Source: Desulfobacteraceae bacterium 4572_19
Lineage (GTDB): Bacteria > Desulfobacterota > Desulfobacteria > Desulfobacterales > NBLS01
DNA length: 19,438 nucleotides
Direction: 5' to 3'
NCBI GenBank assembly: GCA_002084385.1
Contig: NBLS01000088.1
Span: 1-19,438 of the forward strand
Positions 14,833 to 19,438 of the stretch are shown here, one piece after another. Both the position numbers and the translations under genes were made by a program. How positions within the stretch are numbered: the first letter of the stretch is position 1; each line of letters opens with the position of its first letter. The notes beneath the pieces are model-generated. The model worked only from the letters and a program-made list of their open reading frames with translations, was not told the origin of the DNA and searched no databases.

Positions 14833-16938
14833 TCAGTTATCTATTATTGATGGTTCCTCTGTCATCTTTTTTAATTCTTCAAGAAAATTATTTACGTTTT
14901 GAGTTTCAGTTGTTTTTTTAGTAGTTGAATTGTCATTTTGCTTGGATGCCTTTGGTGTCTTTTTTGTTTCAGTTTCTGTAGTGATAACTGTAGCATTTTG
15001 GTTAGGTCTCTTTTCTGATTTTTTTGTATTAGAATCAGAATCGATAAGTTTGATGTTTTGCTTAGAGTTAGTAAAAATAGAATCTGCCGGATGCGGAGCC
15101 GTTTTAATACGCTTATTATTTTTAATGTTTTTTTCAGGTTTAATGTTTTTTTCAGGTTCAATGCTTTTCTCAGGTTCAATGCTTTTCTCAGGTTCAATGT
15201 TTTTCTCAGGTTCAATGTTTTTCTCAGGTTCAACGTTTTTCTTAGGTTCAACGCTTTTCTCAGGTTCAACGCTTTTCTCAGGTTCAACACTTTTTTTAGG
15301 TTTGTTTAATAGTTTTTTATCAATAATGTTAGTGTCTTGAACGTCTTGCTTTGGTTTTTCCAATATTTTTTTTGTGTTTGTAGTAATTTTTTTGTCAGGT
15401 GTGGTATCTGTTTTTGTTGAAATACTTGGTGAGCTCTTAACAGGTTGTTTAGATAGATGTGTAGCTGTTTGTTGCATTTGATTCCAGAAAAAAATACCGC
15501 AACAAGCGACTATTATCAGAATGACTATTAAAATAATTGCTTTATTGTGAGATGGTTTTGTAGGTTTTGTAATATTTTTATTTAAGTTTATATTTTGGGG
15601 ACTGGCTGTTGAAAGTATAGTAGCTTCTTCATCTGTAATTGTACCTTGAGAACCGCCAGTTGAAAGCACCGTAGCTTCTTCATTTGCAGTTGTATCTTGA
15701 GAACCGCCAGTTGAAAGTACAGTAGCTTCCTCATTTGTAACTGTACCTTGAGAACCGCCAGCTGAAAGTACAGTAGCTTCCTCACTTGCAGTTGCATCTT
15801 GAGAACCGCCAGTTGAAAGCACCGTAGCTTCTTCACTTGCAGTTGTATCTTGAGAATTGTCAGTTGAAAGCACCGTAGCTTCCTCATTTGCAGTTGTACC
15901 TTGAGAATCGCCAGTTGAAAGCACCGTAGCTTCCTCATTTGCAGTTGTATCTTGAGAACCGCCAGTTGAAAGCACCGTAGCTTCTTCATTTGCAGTTGTG
16001 TCTTGGAAATTGGATGTTGCAGAGTTTGCGACAGTTCCATTTACTATATTTGAATCTTCCTTTAAGGCATTTTTTATAGTATCAGAAAACTCTTTTGCAG
16101 TTTGAAAGCGATCTTTTGTTTTTTTGGCAAGTGCTTTTTGGATAACTTTATCTAATGCAGAAGGTAGTTGGCAATTTAGAACACTTGGGTTTACAGGAGT
16201 TTCATTTAAAACCTTGTGCATAATTGTTGTCATCGCCTGGCCTGGAAAGGGCTTTTCTCCTGTAAGAAGCTGATAAAAAACTATACCGGCAGAAAAAATA
16301 TCAGAATAGGCACTTACCTTTTGTCCCATGATTTGTTCGGGAGACATATATCCTGGTGTGCCAAGCATGGAACCAACTTGTGTTAAATTTGATGATTCAA
16401 CATTGGCAATTCCAAAATCTGTTACTTTTATTTGCCCATTATCCATTAAAATAATATTTGCAGGCTTAATATCACGATGTATAACTCCATGTTGATGGGA
16501 ATGGGCAAGAGCATCAAGAAGTTGATACATTATTTCGAAAAGATGATCTGGATCAACGAAACTCTCATTATTATCAAAAAAAGTTTTAAGTTCACGCCCA
16601 TTAACGATTTCCATTGCAATAAATACGGTATTATTATCTTCTCCATATTCATACACAGATACGATATTAGGATGGTTTAACCGTCCGGCTGCCTGGGCTT
16701 CGCGTTTAAAGCGAGCAAGGATTTGATCAACATCAATGTCCTGTCCTTCCAAAAACTTTTTTTTAATTGTTTTAATGGCAACATTTCGTTCAATAAGTGG
16801 ATCAAAGCCTTTATAAACAGTTCCCATAGCACCCTCTCCAAGTTGAGATACTATGATATATTTACCTAATTTTTTTTGATCTGCCGAAACATGGTCAGTA
16901 TGAGCAACTTGATCTGTGGAATTATTAATATCAGTCAT
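14833..16938 (-). CDS. Transmembrane Hanks-type Ser/Thr kinase with phospho-motif repeats
   Basis: 701 residues; gagg lies 7 bases before the ATG. Kinase domain ~26-290: L-G-E-G-A-M-G-T-V (33-41), V-A-I-K (Lys56), H-R-D-I-K-P-A-N (Asp156), D-F-G (174-176), a Thr/Ser-rich activation loop and M-S-P-E (198-201), all intact. Residues 314-449 are eight 17-residue repeats around E-E-A-T-(V/I)-L-S. One membrane segment follows (466-485), placing the kinase and repeats in the cytoplasm. The outside part is low complexity: Lys/Thr/Pro-rich, then nine hexapeptides of the type (V/I)EPEK(S/N) (551-604). There are no PASTA repeats. It is divergent from the FHA gene at 17068 and lies in a cassette with PP2C and a second FHA protein. 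Confidence 0.95.
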   Translation of the reverse strand: MTDINNSTDQVAHTDHVSADQKKLGKYIIVSQLGEGAMGTVYKGFDPLIERNVAIKTIKKKFLEGQDIDVDQILARFKREAQAAGRLNHPNIVSVYEYGEDNNTVFIAMEIVNGRELKTFFDNNESFVDPDHLFEIMYQLLDALAHSHQHGVIHRDIKPANIILMDNGQIKVTDFGIANVESSNLTQVGSMLGTPGYMSPEQIMGQKVSAYSDIFSAGIVFYQLLTGEKPFPGQAMTTIMHKVLNETPVNPSVLNCQLPSALDKVIQKALAKKTKDRFQTAKEFSDTIKNALKEDSNIVNGTVANSATSNFQDTTANEEATVLSTGGSQDTTANEEATVLSTGDSQGTTANEEATVLSTDNSQDTTASEEATVLSTGGSQDATASEEATVLSAGGSQGTVTNEEATVLSTGGSQDTTANEEATVLSTGGSQGTITDEEATILSTASPQNINLNKNITKPTKPSHNKAIILIVILIIVACCGIFFWNQMQQTATHLSKQPVKSSPSISTKTDTTPDKKITTNTKKILEKPKQDVQDTNIIDKKLLNKPKKSVEPEKSVEPEKSVEPKKNVEPEKNIEPEKNIEPEKSIEPEKSIEPEKNIKPEKNIKNNKRIKTAPHPADSIFTNSKQNIKLIDSDSNTKKSEKRPNQNATVITTETETKKTPKASKQNDNSTTKKTTETQNVNNFLEELKKMTEEPSIIDN
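15127..15288 (-). repeat. 18-bp coding repeat, nine copies
   Basis: The unit gttgaacctgagaaaagc (variants att for gtt, aat for agc) encodes (V/I)EPEK(S/N), residues 551-604 of the kinase, outside the membrane. Such spacers are usually extended and variable in length; the number of copies probably changes by slippage. Confidence 0.9.
15592..15999 (-). repeat. 51-bp coding repeat, eight copies
   Basis: Encodes eight 17-residue units, consensus TTANEEATVLSTGGSQD, at kinase residues 314-449. E-E-A-T-(V/I)-L-S is invariant apart from one V/I swap, while the flanks (A/V/I, N/S/D, GG/GD/DN/AS) vary. The core is thus conserved more than the rest, suggesting selection on it. Confidence 0.92.
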
Positions 16939-17067
16939 TTCTGCCTCGTTAATGTTTGGATAAAATTAATTTCGGCAAGTAGCATACAAAAAAAAAGTAA
17001 TGGCGTAAATAGAAAAATTAAATTTTACTTGATTTTTAATTGTCAGTATGTTTGTATATGAGGATGG

Positions 17068-17349
17068 TTGGTTTTACTTGATGATATGGGGAAGCCACGC
17101 CGAAGTTTTGAATTGATAAAACCTGTAACAAGAATAGGACGGGATTCAAATAATGATGTGATCCTTAATGACAAGACAGTCTCAAGAGTTCACTGCTTTA
17201 TTGAAATTATTGAAGACGAAATTACTATTGTTGAAGAAGATGCCGTAAATGGTGTATATTTAAATGATTATCCAAGGGCAAGGGGTACTCTTGAAGATGG
17301 TATGGTTGTTCGATTGGGAAAAATTTTCCTTTGTGTTAAATTGATATAG
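17068..17349 (+). CDS. Stand-alone FHA-domain protein
   Basis: 93 residues, essentially one FHA domain. It has G-R-D-S-N-N-D-V-I-L (Arg25), V-S-R-V-H (Ser39, His42) and N-G-V-Y-L-N (Asn61), the phosphothreonine-binding residues. A TGA at 17059 forces the start to the TTG at 17068 (aggatgg just upstream) or the ATG at 17086; the first keeps the first beta strand. It is transcribed away from the kinase across a 129-bp gap. It resembles the FHA part of the 18474-19112 protein closely (G-R-x-x-N-N-D-(V/I)-I-L-N). Single-domain FHA proteins act as phospho-dependent switches or adaptors, so the kinase repeats are the obvious ligand. Confidence 0.88.
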   Translation: MVLLDDMGKPRRSFELIKPVTRIGRDSNNDVILNDKTVSRVHCFIEIIEDEITIVEEDAVNGVYLNDYPRARGTLEDGMVVRLGKIFLCVKLI

Positions 17350-17701
17350 TTACCTTTGAAATGATTTTTTTATATGAAAGTACAGACCTCATAATTAACA
17401 TACTATAATTATAGTTTAAAGTCAGTAATTACGGGACTACGTCTGTTTTTTGGACATTCATAACATCTGTTATTATTATTATAAATACACCGTATATTGC
17501 GTTTGCAAATATAAGTATCGCAATATATAGAATTAAATTTAAATAAATGTAAGATCCTGTCTAATTTATACCCTGGAAAAGGGTTGATTTTATGAGGTAT
17601 GAAGTATCTGAAAGAGCTGTATTATAGAGATTTTTCGTTTTGTTGAGGCGTATTATCCACCAAGAAGATTTCATTATTTGTATAGGATTATGTAGGTTAC
17701 T
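17350..17701. other. Gene-free gap before the phosphatase gene
   Basis: 352 bases without a credible ORF. It holds a perfect 9-bp inverted repeat, TATATTGCG (17493-17501) and CGCAATATA (17519-17527), in AT-rich DNA. It also contains family-A repeat copy G (17590-17660). The start tatatgaaagtacagac (near 17372) recalls the first part of a family-A stem. No clear promoter for the phosphatase gene stands out. Confidence 0.5.
17590..17660 (+). repeat. Family-A repeat, copy G
   Basis: gaagtatctgaaagagctgt, attatagaga, then ttTTGTTGAGGCGTATTATcc matches copy A in its loop (gaaaaagctgtgttata) and tail, with the stem decayed. The final ctatggtgg block is replaced by caccaagaag. Confidence 0.6.
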
Positions 17702-18436
17702 ATGAAAATATTTTTAATAGAGCAAACTGATGTGGGTAAAGTTCGGGAAATTAATGAGGATTTTGCAGGGAGTTGGTATAATAAAGCTATTGACGCTAAT
17801 CTTTATTGTGTTGCAGATGGAATGGGTGGATATGGCTCTGGAGATATTGCGAGCAAAATAGCTGTTGATTCTGTAATAAAAGATTTCGCACTTCTTCAAA
17901 AAGATAATCTCCTACCAGAAAAATTAATACCTTTTATGTTTGAAAATGTTCAAAACAGGCTACGACAATATAAGAATAAAAACAGTCTTTCAATGTTTGG
18001 AACGACCCTTGCGTTGCTTATTTTCCGAAATGATTCGATAGTATGTGCTAATATTGGAGATACCCGAGTATATTCTTTTTATCAAGATAAACTTGTATGT
18101 GAAAGTCATGATCATAATTTTGCACAAGAGCTTTTATGCACAGGTCAGATATCTGAAGAACAAGCAAAAAAGCATCCAAGAAGACATGTACTAACCCAAG
18201 CTCTTACAGGGGAAGATAGTAAGGTTGATCCATTTTTTACACTACTTCCTTTAGATTGCAATAAAACCTACCTGATAGCAACTGATGGGTTGTACGGAAT
18301 GGTGGATGATCCATTTATTGCATCTATTTTATCTTCTTTTAAACCTGAAGAAGCTGCGGAAAAATTGCTTGAACGTGCTAAGGAAAACGGCGGTGTTGAT
18401 AATATTACTTTTCAGATTATTACCTTTCAGAGATAG
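17702..18436 (+). CDS. PP2C-type Ser/Thr phosphatase (Stp1/PrpC type)
   Basis: 244 residues, the usual length of bacterial PP2C phosphatases. Metal-binding motifs are all present: R-E-I-N-E-D (Asp20), V-A-D-G-M-G-G (Asp39), F-G-T-T-L (100-103), N-I-G-D-T-R-V-Y (118-124), A-T-D-G-L (Asp195) and G-G-V-D-N-I-T (Asp233). It dephosphorylates Ser/Thr phosphoproteins, here most likely the adjacent kinase and its partners. It is cytoplasmic with no membrane segment. The start has only a weak tagg upstream. It converges with the zinc-ribbon/FHA gene across a 37-base gap containing two copies of gagtacctg. Confidence 0.94.
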   Translation: MKIFLIEQTDVGKVREINEDFAGSWYNKAIDANLYCVADGMGGYGSGDIASKIAVDSVIKDFALLQKDNLLPEKLIPFMFENVQNRLRQYKNKNSLSMFGTTLALLIFRNDSIVCANIGDTRVYSFYQDKLVCESHDHNFAQELLCTGQISEEQAKKHPRRHVLTQALTGEDSKVDPFFTLLPLDCNKTYLIATDGLYGMVDDPFIASILSSFKPEEAAEKLLERAKENGGVDNITFQIITFQR

Positions 18437-18473
18437 TGTGTCTGTAATCGCTTATATGAGTACCTGCAATTGT

Positions 18474-19112
18474 TTACGAGTACCTGACTAAACATTTTAA
18501 ATCTCCCAATATAATTTTGCTGTTATTTATTAAAGGTTGAGATGTTATTTTTTTATTATCAATAATTATTCCATTAGCAGAATTCTGATCGTGGATAATA
18601 ATTTTTAAATCTTTATATTCAATAGTTGCATGGCATCTTGATATTGTTTTATTATTTAAAATAATATCATTGTTGTTACTTCTTCCAATGTTTAATTTTT
18701 TATTATTTTCAATTGGATGACTGTTCACAGGCATTTCATTAGCGTCAAGTTCAATGAACCAACCAACTATAAAGTTTACGGGCTGTATATCTGAAGCACC
18801 CATAAAGATAGTTTTCTCATCGTCTGTTTGTTGTTTTGAATCATTTGATGCTTGTGGTGATATTTGTGGTGATGCCTGCTGTGATGTTTGTGGAATAATA
18901 ACGTTTTTTGCAGAAACTTCAGGTGCTGGGGGTGAAGAGCTTACAGCTTGTGGCTGGGGATTTGTTTCCTTAGCCGGAACTGAAGCCTTGTGTATTTTTT
19001 GATTGTCACTGTTGTGTTTACCAAGAATCATTTGGAATTTTGCATGTTTTTCACATACTGGACAATCATCAAGGGCATCCGAGTATAAATGACCTTTGGG
19101 ACATTCTTTCAT
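18474..19112 (-). CDS. Zinc-ribbon plus FHA-domain protein
   Basis: 212 residues with ggaggaag 8 bases before the ATG. The N-terminus has C-P-x-G-H and D-D-C-P-V-C (Cys4, Cys17, Cys20 with His8), a short zinc ribbon often found on FHA proteins of such cassettes. A Pro/Gln/Ser-rich linker (about 45-95) follows, then D-D-E-K-T-I-F-M-G (Thr101), a likely phosphorylation site in this protein type. The C-terminal FHA domain has I-G-R-S-N-N-N-D-I-I-L (Arg144), I-S-R-C-H (Ser158) and N-G-I-I-I-D (Asn180). It probably scaffolds kinase and substrates. It may bind its own phosphorylated Thr101 or the kinase repeats; both are inferred. Confidence 0.92.
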   Translation of the reverse strand: MKECPKGHLYSDALDDCPVCEKHAKFQMILGKHNSDNQKIHKASVPAKETNPQPQAVSSSPPAPEVSAKNVIIPQTSQQASPQISPQASNDSKQQTDDEKTIFMGASDIQPVNFIVGWFIELDANEMPVNSHPIENNKKLNIGRSNNNDIILNNKTISRCHATIEYKDLKIIIHDQNSANGIIIDNKKITSQPLINNSKIILGDLKCLVRYS

Positions 19113-19144
19113 TTGCGACTTCCTCCATAAAGATTTGTTGTAAG

Positions 19145-19246
19145 CAACTATTATATGCCAAGCTGTTTATGCGAATATAAGGCACTTGTGAATGCTTACA
19201 AATGTGAGATTACCGAAAAATCACATTTCTTGGTCGTGAACGGTTA
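19145..19246 (-). repeat. 102-bp repeat, right member of the inverted pair with 11651-11752
   Basis: Contains tatatgccaagctgtttatg and the rest of one P2 arm, without its opposite arm, plus the small AAATGTGA/TCACATTT hairpin. It lies just upstream of the zinc-ribbon/FHA gene. From 19247 to 19335 is AT-rich DNA with nothing recognised. Confidence 0.88.
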
Positions 19247-19335
19247 CGATTTCTTTTCAACGAACCCTAATTTCAATTACTACCTTAGAATGTTTTTACT
19301 TGCAACATATTTTTTATTATTATAGTGCTAATAGA

Positions 19336-19438
19336 TACTTAGGGCTCACAAAAAAATAACTTGTACTTCTTAAATGCTGATATACCTAATTGGATTACGT
19401 TGTGAAAGCTCAAAATACGATAGTATTCCTACGCTTTC
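19336..19438 (-). repeat. 103-bp right inverted repeat of the signalling cassette (cut by window end)
   Basis: Reverse-complement partner of 14718-14820 at about 98 of 103 positions. The last bases (gtattcctacgctttc) are the middle of the hairpin, so the other arm probably continues beyond the window. Confidence 0.88.

Noticed and set aside
14930..15340. Plus-strand ORFs with repeated FFSGS / FLRFN motifs opposite the kinase gene
   Set aside because: They are antisense readings of the kinase's hexapeptide repeats; an 18-bp unit leaves other frames open by construction.
15588..16040. Minus-strand ORF of repeated LRCFQLAVLK units, and the array as a possible CRISPR
   Set aside because: It is an alternative frame of the 51-bp kinase repeats. 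Units are contiguous without unique spacers and are plainly coding, so it is not a CRISPR array.
14833..19112. Type VI secretion regulation module (kinase, phosphatase, FHA)
   Set aside because: The same three families control type VI secretion in some bacteria, but no secretion gene is present in the window.

Overview
The window is AT-rich, gene-dense bacterial DNA on a background of dispersed palindromic repeats. An IHF-alpha-like protein, a fused family I CoA-transferase, a caspase-like/WD40 protein, an autotransporter barrel and a Hanks-type kinase with FHA and PP2C partners fit a deltaproteobacterium (Desulfobacterota). A relative of the multicellular magnetotactic bacteria is possible, but this is inferred from gene style and base composition and no marker gene proves it.

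Layout. 1-279: the 3' end of an unrecognised gene. 425-1336 (+): a membrane-anchored rhodanese and a MauE/DoxX-like membrane protein, a probable redox or sulfur pair. 1486-2745 (-): an M48/Ste24-type membrane protease. 2812-3096 (-): IHF-alpha-like DNA-binding protein. 3509-4889 (-): a PHP-domain phosphoesterase overlapped by a PIN-type toxin-antitoxin remnant in which the antitoxin N-terminus is fused in frame to a PIN toxin lacking its first catalytic aspartate. 5152-7417 (-): an extended acyl-CoA transferase followed by a small protein. 7579-7974 (+): an OmpA-type domain with no start codon, decapitated at a repeat. 8067-11471 (+): one open frame carrying a signal peptide, WD40 repeats, a caspase-like domain and, after an embedded Shine-Dalgarno, start codon and second signal peptide, an autotransporter barrel. 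11820-12668 (+): a probable lipoprotein alpha/beta hydrolase boxed by inverted repeats. 12832-14378 (+): a HipB/HipA pair with a convergent 75-residue ORF overlapping the hipA end. 14833-19112: a phospho-signalling cassette of Ser/Thr kinase (-), FHA (+), PP2C phosphatase (+) and zinc-ribbon/FHA protein (-).

The cassette is the clearest functional unit. The kinase carries eight 17-residue repeats, each with the threonine motif EEAT(V/I)LS; the two FHA proteins are the natural readers of phosphothreonine and the PP2C phosphatase the natural eraser. Near-identical 103-bp inverted repeats bracket the cassette, and the right one runs to the window edge.

At least three families of hairpin-forming repeats fill the intergenic regions. 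One has about 110-bp imperfect palindromes whose arms differ between copies by paired, compensatory changes while one mismatched patch is kept. Several gene breaks or fusions (PIN/antitoxin, OmpA, caspase/autotransporter) lie in the same 7 kb, so the locus looks like a recombination-prone accessory region. I saw no tRNA, rRNA, CRISPR array or transposase gene.
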